NCBI RefSeq assembly: GCF_003312915.1
Contig: NZ_CP030261.1
Coordinates: 186,001-250,000 of the forward strand
DNA length: 64,000 bases
Source: Flavobacterium fluviale
Lineage (GTDB): Bacteria > Bacteroidota > Bacteroidia > Flavobacteriales > Flavobacteriaceae
Direction: 5' to 3'
The notes below the pieces were generated by a model. The model was not told the origin of the DNA. It saw nothing but the letters and a program-made list of their open reading frames with translations, and ran no database searches. A program made the position numbers and the translations under genes. Shown piece by piece: positions 53,369-60,745 of this stretch (positions are counted from its first letter, which is position 1; every line of letters begins with the position of its first letter).

Positions 53369-54064
53369 TTATTGGATAATTTTATCAATCTTATCATGAA
53401 GATTTTTCTTTATCCAAATATTCATTTCAGTTTTATTTTTAGAATTACTAGCGTGCATAGGAGATTCTTCATTAATCAAAATCTTATCACGCTCTAAATC
53501 AATCAAAGAATGATAAAGACCTCCTCTTTGCATTATTAAATAATGCTTTTTTACAAAAATCTTAATTCCATCTATATTTTTTGGGCCTTCATCATAATTG
53601 AAACATACAAAATTAAAATTAGCACTTTCGTCTTTTTTATTTCTGACATTTTCTACCAGCTGCTTGTCAATTCTTTCTAGATTTTTCCATTTTCCCCTTT
53701 TCCATTTTAGAATACACCATTCCGTATCATCGAAACCAGCCATAGAAAAATATAAAACATATGTTTCATTTTTATAATTTATATGCTGCTGATACAGATA
53801 ATCTTTAAAATATGTTTTTAAAAGGTTCATTTTTATATTCAAGTAGAGATCTTGTCCAGCTTGGTTCAATCCGTTTTCAGCTTTCTTTTTATACTTTTTT
53901 GCAATATTTAAATTTCCATCTAAAAGCCCCCTATCTTGACTTTCTTTAATTTCAGCTTTCTTCAAAATAGAAAAATAATAGTCTACGCTTCGATATTTTA
54001 AATTCTGAGAATTTGTAATAAATGAGATAAGAAACAACATCGAAAAAATAAAAATCCTCTTCAT
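53369..54064 (-). CDS. Secreted hypothetical protein
   Basis: This 231-residue protein begins with a signal peptide ending ITNS-Q and continues with helical segments (YYFSILKKAEIKESQDRGLL, KKAENGLNQAGQDLYLNIKM), then mixed strand and helix (WCILKWKRGKWKNLERIDKQ). I recognise no domain. It starts directly at the DUF4173 stop and is probably cotranscribed. It may be part of the regulatory and membrane module that follows, but this is only positional. Confidence 0.6.
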   Translation of the reverse strand: MKRIFIFSMLFLISFITNSQNLKYRSVDYYFSILKKAEIKESQDRGLLDGNLNIAKKYKKKAENGLNQAGQDLYLNIKMNLLKTYFKDYLYQQHINYKNETYVLYFSMAGFDDTEWCILKWKRGKWKNLERIDKQLVENVRNKKDESANFNFVCFNYDEGPKNIDGIKIFVKKHYLIMQRGGLYHSLIDLERDKILINEESPMHASNSKNKTEMNIWIKKNLHDKIDKIIQ

Positions 54065-55456
54065 TTACTTATTCTTTTCATTTAAAAATTCATAATACAA
54101 AGCTTTAGATAAAAAACTTTCATTCTGATAGTTCAAAATCATTTCCTCCCTGCTGCTTTCATCATAGCCGCCATTTAAATTATTTTTTAAAAAATATTCG
54201 CGTCGGGCGTCATCATTAAAGTTAAGTCCACTTAAAAATTTGGGTTCGGTACATTTATTTACAGAGATATTATAATTTGTAATCAGATTCCCCCAGTTCA
54301 CAAAACTGCATAATAACAATGTTCCATAAAAATACCAAATCATATTATTTACCAGATAAGAATTTGTTTTTTGCTTTTTAATTTTTAGAAAAACAAAAAC
54401 CAAACCTACGATAGATAAAATCAAAAAGGCATATACACCCAATCTTTTATAAGTTAAACCAAAGACAGAAATGTATTCTGAGTTTTTAATTATGGCGCTT
54501 AAGATTAAAAAACCATTTAAAACAATCCAAATTTTAGCAAGTTTCTTTAAGCGTGCTGCTTTTTCATCAAAATTAAATCCGCCTTTAAAGTAGAACATGA
54601 TTAATCCTACTGCCATCAAGATCGAAAAAATTACTGAGTTTACTCGTTCGTGCGTATCTGCGCTTAAATTTGTTTTCTCTACCACTTCAAAAAACTGTTC
54701 ATAATTATAAGTACCGATAAAAACCAAAAGCATAATATTTAATAAAACCAATGTGATTTCACCGCTTTTTCTCTCGAAATCAAGATCTAGAAATGAAAAT
54801 GTACTTTGATTTTTTACTTCAGAAATATTAGTAAAATCATTGCTTAGTTTTGAGTTGTATTGATAACAAACGTCTGGAACCCAATAATTCCAAAAACTGA
54901 AAGAAATATAAAATCCCAAGATTGTAACCAATATTAATTGCGGCAGATTTATATCTAATTGATAATCGGTAAATAATGACGCAAAATGATTACTTCCGAA
55001 AGAATAAGCGATGAAAAACAATCCTAGAAAAATAACGGGAATAACTACAAAGGCAACAAATTTCTTTGCAAAATCATTATGAATTTTTCGTTCTGGAAGC
55101 CATTGGTGAAAAAGAAAAATACGTCCTAGAGAAGTGATTCCGTTTAAGAAAATTAACGGAAAAACTTGTACGCTTTTAAGTTCGCCGTCTTGAGTTTTAA
55201 ATTGTAAAAACAGAATTGAAAGTGCTAAAGCAAAAAACGAAGCGGCATCTCCGTACCACGCAAAAGCAAAACAAGACAAAATAGAAGTCATAACTAAAAC
55301 CAAATGTGATCGGTCCACAAATTTCTCCTGAAAGAAGTAACTAATTAAAAGAGTGAGAACTACTCCAAAAATAGAGAGATTAATACCAACAGATTCGTTG
55401 TAAAAAAGCAGGATAAAAACTGCTGTACAGGCAAAGATAATTTGATGTTTTTTCAT
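54065..55456 (-). CDS. DUF4173 multipass membrane protein
   Basis: This 463-residue protein has about ten membrane helices, starting with KKHQIIFACTAVFILLFYNE. The DUF4173 pattern is visible in ISFSFWNYWVPDVCYQY and later helices including TNLSADTHERVNSVIFSILM and LKKLAKIWIVLNGFLILSA, typical of this uncharacterised Bacteroidota family. The C-terminal 60 residues are soluble (NKCTEPKFLSGLNFNDDARREYFL). Upstream lies a palindrome (55491-55512) that resembles the one before the winged-helix unit, so both may be under the same regulator. Function is unknown. Confidence 0.85.
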   Translation of the reverse strand: MKKHQIIFACTAVFILLFYNESVGINLSIFGVVLTLLISYFFQEKFVDRSHLVLVMTSILSCFAFAWYGDAASFFALALSILFLQFKTQDGELKSVQVFPLIFLNGITSLGRIFLFHQWLPERKIHNDFAKKFVAFVVIPVIFLGLFFIAYSFGSNHFASLFTDYQLDINLPQLILVTILGFYISFSFWNYWVPDVCYQYNSKLSNDFTNISEVKNQSTFSFLDLDFERKSGEITLVLLNIMLLVFIGTYNYEQFFEVVEKTNLSADTHERVNSVIFSILMAVGLIMFYFKGGFNFDEKAARLKKLAKIWIVLNGFLILSAIIKNSEYISVFGLTYKRLGVYAFLILSIVGLVFVFLKIKKQKTNSYLVNNMIWYFYGTLLLCSFVNWGNLITNYNISVNKCTEPKFLSGLNFNDDARREYFLKNNLNGGYDESSREEMILNYQNESFLSKALYYEFLNEKNK

Positions 55457-55490
55457 TTTAATAGCATTTTTAGTTTGTTATTTATTTTTA

Positions 55491-55514
55491 AAAGTACTTT
55501 GTATTTCAAAGTTT
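55491..55514 (-). promoter_or_regulatory. Candidate operator AAAGTACTTTG-N5-CAAAGT before DUF4173
   Basis: At 55491-55512 the 11-base core aaagtactttg is followed by tattt and caaagt. On the minus strand the distal arm overlaps a near -7 box, AAACTTTG (55507-55514), one base off TAnnTTTG. The same composite occurs at 56455-56476. Confidence 0.6.
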
Positions 55515-55535
55515 TTAGGTAAAAAAATAGAGCTG

Positions 55536-55826
55536 CTAAGATCTCATCAATTTTTCGAGATAAGATAAATGTTCCTTAAAAGCCACGCGCCCTAAGTCGG
55601 TTACTTGGTAAGACGTTCTTGGTTTTTTGCCTACAAATTCTTTTTTTACTTCAATATAACCGGCTTTTTCTAGCGCAGAAGAATGACTGGCTAAATTACC
55701 GTCGGTGATATCTAATAGCGTTTTCATTTCGGTAAAATCTACCCAATCATTGACCATCAGAATAGACATAATACCTAATCTGACACGACTTTCGAAATCT
55801 TTATTTAGTTTATCAATGATTCCCAT
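55536..55826 (-). CDS. Winged-helix transcriptional regulator
   Basis: This 96-residue DNA-binding protein resembles ArsR/MarR-type or DUF24-like winged helices: RLGIMSILMVNDWVDFTEMK, TLLDITDGNLASHSSALEKA, then the wing KKEFVGKKPRTSYQVTDLGR. No extra ligand domain is seen. Its gene lies 9 bases after a small membrane protein and is flanked on both sides by the composite palindrome. It is the natural candidate for binding it. A C-terminal helix may dimerise. Confidence 0.9.
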   Translation of the reverse strand: MGIIDKLNKDFESRVRLGIMSILMVNDWVDFTEMKTLLDITDGNLASHSSALEKAGYIEVKKEFVGKKPRTSYQVTDLGRVAFKEHLSYLEKLMRS

Positions 55827-55835
55827 TTGGCTGGT

Positions 55836-56450
55836 TTATTTATATTTTTTGAACATGATTAATCCGTACAAAATATGTAAAATTCCAAAACCAATGATCC
55901 AAAATAGTAAGCCATATCCAATAAGAAAAAGAGAAATTAATCCTAAAAAAAGTTCACAGAAACCTAAATATTTCACATCTGAAAAAGTATACTTTTCTGC
56001 ATTAATAAGCGCTAAACCATAAAATATCAAAGTTGCAGGTGCCACTAAACCATAGGCTTGATGATACTGTAAAGCCAAGCAAAAAATTCCTCCGGCAATT
56101 AACGGAATTGCCAGATTAAATAACATTTTTTTTGTTGCCGATGTCCAAATTGGCAGATTGTATTTTTTACTTTTTCTAATGGTAAAAAATATTCCAAAAG
56201 CAAGAGCAAAAAATAGAATAACAAAAGCTGTATAAATTACCTCTGAAACTAAACTACCCGAAAGCAAAATGTGCTCATCGGTAAAATATTCGATTCCATT
56301 TGCTTTAAATAATTGATAAACGTACATACCACCAATCAACGCAGAGAGACCTGCAAAAACGCCTGATAGTCCGCTTAAAGATATAAATCTGGAAGAACGC
56401 TCCATCATGGAACGAATATGTGCTAAATCTTCTTGGTGCTTTTGATTCAT
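55836..56450 (-). CDS. Hypothetical membrane protein (winged-helix module partner)
   Basis: This 204-residue protein has an N-terminal His/Glu tail (MNQKHQEDLAHIRSMMERSS) and about five or six membrane helices (LSGVFAGLSALIGGMYVYQL, LIAGGIFCLALQYHQAYGLV, LFLIGYGLLFWIIGFGILHI). I do not recognise the family, though such proteins accompany MarR-like regulators in flavobacteria. It is the first gene of the regulator operon and starts 5 bases after the palindrome. Function unknown. Confidence 0.75.
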   Translation of the reverse strand: MNQKHQEDLAHIRSMMERSSRFISLSGLSGVFAGLSALIGGMYVYQLFKANGIEYFTDEHILLSGSLVSEVIYTAFVILFFALAFGIFFTIRKSKKYNLPIWTSATKKMLFNLAIPLIAGGIFCLALQYHQAYGLVAPATLIFYGLALINAEKYTFSDVKYLGFCELFLGLISLFLIGYGLLFWIIGFGILHILYGLIMFKKYK

Positions 56451-56454
56451 AATT

Positions 56455-56499
56455 AAAGTACTTTGCAGTACAAAGTTATTATTTATTTTGAATTGACAA
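56455..56499 (-). promoter_or_regulatory. Promoter and candidate operator of the winged-helix operon
   Basis: On the minus strand TTTG (56497-56500, -33 type), an 18-base spacer and TAACTTTG (56471-56478, an exact -7 box) are followed by the palindrome aaagtactttg-N5-caaagt at 56455-56476. Its outer arm overlaps the -7 box. The predicted transcript starts near 56465, 15 bases before the ATG. Confidence 0.7.
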
Positions 56500-56529
56500 A
56501 TGAAAAAGTGATTTTTTTTATTTCAACAA

Positions 56530-56560
56530 GACCTAACAGGTTTTAAAAACCTGTTAGGTC
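56530..56560. repeat. 31-bp palindrome gacctaacaggtttt-like
   Basis: gacctaacaggtttt and aaaacctgttaggtc pair exactly around a single base at 56530-56560. It is the first part of a structured gap of about 300 bases. Confidence 0.85.
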
Positions 56561-56572
56561 TATTATTCGCAT

Positions 56573-56690
56573 AGCTGCGTGAGGGATAGGAGCAAGCTAC
56601 CGAAGTAGCGCGGATAGCCCGACCGTAACGAGATAAAAAGGCGTATATGCGCAAAGTATGTTTGCCTTTTTATCTCGTTACGGTCACGCC
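56573..56690. repeat. REP-like dispersed element (gtgagggat...gatagcccgac with 22-bp arms)
   Basis: From gcgtgagggatagg at 56577 to gatagcccgaccg the sequence resembles the Bacteroidota repeat often seen between genes. It carries a gctac-cgaa-gtagc stem (56597-56610) and a perfect 22-bp inverted repeat at 56621-56642 and 56664-56685 around a 21-base loop. With the palindrome upstream this fills the gap between corA and the membrane gene. Confidence 0.75.
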
Positions 56691-56704
56691 CAAATTATAA
56701 AAAC

Positions 56705-56739
56705 GAAAAAAGCCTATTCTTAACGAACAGGCCTTTTTA
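56705..56739 (-). terminator. Hairpin terminator of corA
   Basis: Arms aaaaaagcctattc (56706-56719) and gaacaggccttttt (56725-56738) pair, with a T-run on the minus strand. Confidence 0.8.
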
Positions 56740-56757
56740 CTGTTTTGAGATTTTAAA

Positions 56758-57684
56758 TTAAAACCATCTTCTTCTTTTGAATAAAAAGACCCCAAAACTG
56801 GATAGGATTATAGAAACTAAAAGTAAAATCCAGATTCCGTATCTGCTTTCTTCCAGACCATTTGGGACGTTCATTCCGTACAAACTGGCAATTAGGGTTG
56901 GAATCATTAAGATGATCGAAATGGAGGTCATCTGTTTCATAATGTTATTCATATTATTTGAAATAACCGAAGCATAGGCATCCATCATTCCGGTTAGGAT
57001 GTTGTTGTAAATATTGGCCGTATCCTGCGCCTGATTTAATTCGATTTCGACATCTTCCAGTAACTCGGGATCGTAATTGGCTTTGTGCGCTTTTAGATTT
57101 TTAATTCTTTGAAATAAAACGTCATTTGCTTTTAAAGAGGTGATGAAGAATACAAAACATTTTTCGATTTGAAGCAGAGCTTGTAATTCTTCATTTTTGA
57201 TAGATTTCTCTAAATTATCTTCTGCCAGTTTTATTTTTTGATTGATTTGTTTCAGATATTTTAAGTACCAGACGCTTGATGACAAAAGCAGTCTCAGTAC
57301 TAAATTGAAATTATCTTCGATTTCGATATTTTTGCGCTGTGAATACGAAACAAAGTCGGCAATGATTTCTGTTTTATAAAAACTGATTGTAACACAGATA
57401 TCATCTTTAAAAATTAGTCCGAGAGGAACCGTATGAAAGGGTATTTTTACATCTCCACTTTTAATGGGGATTCTCATGATAATTAACGTCCAGCCATCTT
57501 CGACTTCTATACGAGGTCTTTCGTCGATGTCCTCAATATCATTGTAAAATGCTTCGGGAATTTGAAGTTCTTCTAGTAAGTAGTTTTTTTCTGTTTCTGT
57601 TGGAGATTCGATATGAATCCAGCAATTAGAAGTCCATTTTGGGATTTCAATCAATCCGTTGTTGTTTGTGTAAAAGGCTTTCAT
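56758..57684 (-). CDS. corA: CorA-family divalent cation transporter
   Basis: This is 308 residues from the ATG at 57684; the longer frame to 57726 starts before any usable signal and is less likely. The protein has a long cytoplasmic domain (WIHIESPTETEKNYLLEELQ, DIEDIDERPRIEVEDGWTLI), a helical stalk and two C-terminal membrane helices with the pore motif GMN in SLYGMNVPNG. CorA channels import magnesium, cobalt or nickel and some export zinc. The tail ends KRRRWF. The upstream -7 box at 57795-57802 gives a leader of about 100 bases. Confidence 0.92.
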   Translation of the reverse strand: MKAFYTNNNGLIEIPKWTSNCWIHIESPTETEKNYLLEELQIPEAFYNDIEDIDERPRIEVEDGWTLIIMRIPIKSGDVKIPFHTVPLGLIFKDDICVTISFYKTEIIADFVSYSQRKNIEIEDNFNLVLRLLLSSSVWYLKYLKQINQKIKLAEDNLEKSIKNEELQALLQIEKCFVFFITSLKANDVLFQRIKNLKAHKANYDPELLEDVEIELNQAQDTANIYNNILTGMMDAYASVISNNMNNIMKQMTSISIILMIPTLIASLYGMNVPNGLEESRYGIWILLLVSIILSSFGVFLFKRRRWF

Positions 57685-57794
57685 TTCAAAATACAGGATT
57701 TTATCGCAGCATTTTGAAATTTTCAAAAGCTGCTTAATTTAATACTAACGAATAATAATAATCGTCCATTTGGAGAAGTGTTTTTTAAGTGGTG

Positions 57795-57802
57795 CAAAAG
57801 TA
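57795..57802 (-). promoter_or_regulatory. -7 box TACTTTTG upstream of corA
   Basis: It matches TAnnTTTG on the minus strand. It predicts a leader of about 100 bases before the ATG; no riboswitch fold was recognised in it. Confidence 0.45.
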
Positions 57803-57873
57803 TCCTTTATTTTTAAGAACCGAAACTTTAAAGTATTAATAATATATTAAAGTGTTAGTTTGATTGGTTTTTA

Positions 57874-57946
57874 AACACATAGAATCATAGAAATGCTAGT
57901 TTTAGAAAAGGTATTTCATTTGCATTAATTCACATAGCTATGGTGT
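57874..57946. repeat. Palindromic dispersed element, partial copy (acacatag type)
   Basis: aacacatagaatcatag at 57874 through tttcatttgcattaattcacatagctatggtgtt corresponds to the left part and centre of the element at 4094-4221; the right arm is missing. The 326-base gap between corA and folD also holds the corA -7 box and the folD terminator, and no gene. Confidence 0.75.
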
Positions 57947-57960
57947 TAGAAAGTTTAGCA

Positions 57961-57993
57961 CAAAAAAAGCCTGTTCAATTGAACAGGCTCTAT
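57961..57993 (-). terminator. Hairpin terminator of folD
   Basis: Arms agcctgttc (57968-57976) and gaacaggct (57981-57989) lie around aatt, with a T-run on the minus strand. Confidence 0.85.
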
Positions 57994-58010
57994 ATTATTT
58001 TGAAACAAAA

Positions 58011-58898
58011 TTACTTGTTTTTTGCGCTTCTCATTTTTCTTGCTAATAGTGTATTTTTTAACAACATTGCAATTGTCATTGGTCCTACTCCACCTGGAAC
58101 TGGTGTAATAAATGATGCTTTTTTGCTTACGCCGTCAAAATCTACATCTCCTTTAATAACATATCCTTTTGAGTTTGATGCATCATCAACACGCGTAATT
58201 CCAACATCAATAACTGTCACTCCTTCTTTTACCATGTCAGCTTTTAAAAATTCTGGAACTCCTAATGCTGTAATAATGATATCTGCATTTTTAGTAAATT
58301 CTTCTAAATTTTTAGTTCGGCTGTGTGTTAGTGTAACTGTAGAATCTCCTGGATTTCCTTTACGGCTCATTAAAATACTCATTGGACGTCCTACAATATG
58401 GCTTCTTCCAATTACTACGGTATGTTTTCCTGCAGTTTCGACTTTGTAACGCTCTAACAATTCCATAATTCCGAATGGTGTTGCTGGAATAAAACTTTCC
58501 ATTTCAAGCGCCATTCTTCCAAAGTTAGTTGGATGGAATCCGTCTACATCTTTATCAGGATCGATTGCTAATAAGATTTTTTGCTCGTCGATATGCTTTG
58601 GCAATGGTAACTGAACGATATACCCGTCTAGATTATCATCTTCGTTTAACTCTTTAATTTTTGCCAGCAATTCTTCTTCGGTAATGGTTTCTGGCAGACT
58701 TACTAAAGTTGAATCAAATCCGATTTCCTGACATGATTTTACTTTACTTCCTACGTAAGTTAAACTTGCTCCATTATTTCCAACTAAAACTGCTGCTAAA
58801 TGAGGCACTTTTCCTCCAGCTGCTTTTATAGATTGAACTTCGGCTGCAATTTCGTTTTTAATGTCGTTAGATGTTTTTTTACCGTCTAGTAGCTGCAT
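58011..58898 (-). CDS. folD: Methylenetetrahydrofolate dehydrogenase/cyclohydrolase
   Basis: This 295-residue bifunctional enzyme interconverts methylene-, methenyl- and formyl-tetrahydrofolate. Catalytic Tyr48 and Lys52 lie in [11 protein letters not shown]. Substrate and cofactor motifs are [24 protein letters not shown] and the Rossmann [19 protein letters not shown], and the C-terminal [18 protein letters not shown] matches FolD. The terminator is immediately downstream. Upstream the tttcaggttt words separate it from ffh. Confidence 0.97.
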   Translation of the reverse strand: MQLLDGKKTSNDIKNEIAAEVQSIKAAGGKVPHLAAVLVGNNGASLTYVGSKVKSCQEIGFDSTLVSLPETITEEELLAKIKELNEDDNLDGYIVQLPLPKHIDEQKILLAIDPDKDVDGFHPTNFGRMALEMESFIPATPFGIMELLERYKVETAGKHTVVIGRSHIVGRPMSILMSRKGNPGDSTVTLTHSRTKNLEEFTKNADIIITALGVPEFLKADMVKEGVTVIDVGITRVDDASNSKGYVIKGDVDFDGVSKKASFITPVPGGVGPMTIAMLLKNTLLARKMRSAKNK

Positions 58899-58914
58899 TA
58901 TCTTGTAGTTAAAT

Positions 58915-59010
58915 GTTTCAGGTTTAAAGTTTCAAGTTTTAGAACTTGTGTTTATTTATTGAAAAAAGTTTCAAATTTCAGTCCCATAACTTGAAACCTG
59001 AAACTTGAAA
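58915..59010. repeat. Intergenic tttcaagtttcaggtttc-type words
   Basis: gtttcaggtttaaagtttcaag and its reverse complement cttgaaacctgaaacttgaaac occur between folD and ffh, as at 14158-14314 and 23274-23315. Confidence 0.65.
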
Positions 59011-59022
59011 CTTTTATTTTTT

Positions 59023-60375
59023 TTATTTCGGCATTCCTCCTGGCATTCCTTTCATGCCTCCCATCATTTTCATCAGATTTTTTCCGCCTGGCCCCTGCAT
59101 CATCTTCATCATCTTGCTCATTTGGTCAAACTGCTTCATTAACTGATTTACCTGCTCGACTTTTGTTCCCGAACCTTTTGCAATTCTGGCCTTTCTTTTT
59201 ACGTCGATAATCGCTGGTTTGCTTCTTTCGATTGGTGTCATCGAGTGAATAATTGCTTCGATATGTTTAAAAGCATCATCTTCAATTTCAACATCTTTCA
59301 TGGCTTTTGAAGCTCCTGGTATCATTCCTACCAAGTCTTTCATATTACCCATTTTCTTTACCTGCTGGATCTGCGTTAAGAAGTCATCAAAACCAAATTC
59401 GTTTTTAGCGATTTTCTTTTGAAGTTTTCTAGCTTCTTCTTCATCAAATTGTTCCTGAGCTCTTTCTACAAGAGACACAACGTCTCCCATACCAAGGATA
59501 CGCTCAGCCATACGTTCTGGATAGAAAACATCAATTGCTTCCATTTTTTCTCCAGTACCCACAAATTTGATTGGTTTGTTTACAATCGATTTGATTGAAA
59601 GTGCTGCTCCACCACGAGTATCACCGTCTAATTTCGTTAAGATAACTCCATCAAAGTTTAAGATATCGTTGAAAGCTTTTGCTGTATTTACAGCGTCTTG
59701 TCCTGTCATAGAATCGACAACGAACAATGTTTCTTGTGGTTGAATTGCTTTGTGAACACGTGCAATTTCATCCATCATTTCCTGATCTACTGCCAAACGA
59801 CCTGCTGTATCGACAATTACAACATTGAATCCGTTTGCTTTGGCATGCTTAATTGCGTTTTGTGCAATTTCTACAGGATTTTTATTTTCTGGTTCTGAGT
59901 AAACCTCAACACCTATCTGATCTCCAACAACATGTAACTGATTAATCGCCGCTGGACGGTAGATATCACACGCTACAAGAAGTGGTTTTTTATTTTTCTT
60001 TGTTTTTAAGAAGTTGGCTAATTTTCCTGAGAAAGTTGTTTTACCAGAACCTTGAAGTCCTGACATCAAAATAACAGTTGGAGTTCCAGATAAGTTAATA
60101 CCAGCAACATCTCCACCCATTAATTCTGTCAACTCGTCTTTTACCAGTTTAACTAATAATTGTCCTGGCTGTAAGGTTGTAAGTACGTCCTGACCAATTG
60201 CTTTTTCTTTTACTTTAGCCGTAAAATCTTTAGCAATTTTAAAGTTAACATCGGCATCAAGTAAAGCACGACGAACTTCTTTTAAGGTATCGGCAACGTT
60301 TACTTCTGTAATTTTACCGTGTCCTTTTAATATATGGAACGCTTTATCTAACTTATCACTTAAATTATCAAACAT
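59023..60375 (-). CDS. ffh: Signal recognition particle protein Ffh
   Basis: This 450-residue GTPase targets nascent membrane and secreted proteins with 4.5S RNA to FtsY. P-loop GLQGSGKTT is at 106-114, followed by DTAGRLAVD and TKLDGDTRGGAAL. The M domain starts at about 330. The C-terminus is Met/Gly-rich (KMMKMMQGPGGKNLMKMMGG and GGMKGMPGGMPK), binding signal peptides and RNA. A full promoter lies upstream (60398-60428). The SRP RNA gene is not recognised in this window. Confidence 0.97.
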   Translation of the reverse strand: MFDNLSDKLDKAFHILKGHGKITEVNVADTLKEVRRALLDADVNFKIAKDFTAKVKEKAIGQDVLTTLQPGQLLVKLVKDELTELMGGDVAGINLSGTPTVILMSGLQGSGKTTFSGKLANFLKTKKNKKPLLVACDIYRPAAINQLHVVGDQIGVEVYSEPENKNPVEIAQNAIKHAKANGFNVVIVDTAGRLAVDQEMMDEIARVHKAIQPQETLFVVDSMTGQDAVNTAKAFNDILNFDGVILTKLDGDTRGGAALSIKSIVNKPIKFVGTGEKMEAIDVFYPERMAERILGMGDVVSLVERAQEQFDEEEARKLQKKIAKNEFGFDDFLTQIQQVKKMGNMKDLVGMIPGASKAMKDVEIEDDAFKHIEAIIHSMTPIERSKPAIIDVKRKARIAKGSGTKVEQVNQLMKQFDQMSKMMKMMQGPGGKNLMKMMGGMKGMPGGMPK

Positions 60376-60397
60376 ATCATTTTCTTTATTTGAAGTG

Positions 60398-60428
60398 CAA
60401 AGATAATCTAATTAGATATTTCAGGCAA
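60398..60428 (-). promoter_or_regulatory. Promoter of ffh (TTG-N20-TATCTTTG)
   Basis: On the minus strand TTG at 60426-60428 and TATCTTTG at 60398-60405 fit the Bacteroidota consensus. The gene starts 22 bases downstream. Confidence 0.7.
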
Positions 60429-60439
60429 TTTATTTTTAA

Positions 60440-60730
60440 GGTTCATAGCCGCAAAGACACAAAGTCCCAAAGTTTTTCTTTTAAAGATTTAATTAAGATA
60501 AAAATCTCGCAGATACTCTAAGGCGTAAAGTTATTTTCGCCACGAATTGCACCAATTTCCCGAATTATTTTTCTCTCGCAGATTTAGCAGATTGTAATGA
60601 TTTCTATTAAAAAAATCTGCTAAATATCCGTGAAACAAAAGACTTCGTGCCGTAGCGTCTTCGTGGCAAAACAAAAAAAAGGCGCAAAGAATAAAATCTC
60701 TGCGCCTTTGTGCCTTTGTAGCTATGAACC
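60440..60730. repeat. Nested intergenic inverted repeat region, 290 bp
   Basis: The 370-base gap between ffh and the MBOAT gene is mostly concentric inverted repeats. Outer arms are ggttcatagc (60440-60449) and gctatgaacc (60721-60730), middle arms gccacgaa (60539-60546) and ttcgtggc (60660-60667), inner arms atttagcagatt (60582-60593) and aatctgctaaat (60614-60625). The cgcagatt and cacgaatt words recur here. No gene was found. Confidence 0.75.
60676..60709 (-). terminator. Hairpin terminator after the MBOAT gene
   Basis: Arms aaaggcgca (60678-60686) and tgcgccttt (60701-60709) are followed on the minus strand by eight T. Confidence 0.8.
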
Positions 60731-60745
60731 TTTGAACCTTTAAAA

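Noticed and set aside
56573..56690. tRNA or other structured RNA gene in the corA upstream gap
   Set aside because: It folds into hairpins but has no cloverleaf, and the words match a repeat-type element.
57685..57794. Riboswitch (M-box-like) in the roughly 100-base corA leader
   Set aside because: No conserved riboswitch stems or motifs were recognised by eye in the leader; a covariance model search would be needed to support one.
58915..59010. Possible CRISPR-like direct repeats (tttcaagtttcag words)
   Set aside because: Copies are not regularly spaced, are in both orientations, have no unique spacers and no cas genes are nearby.
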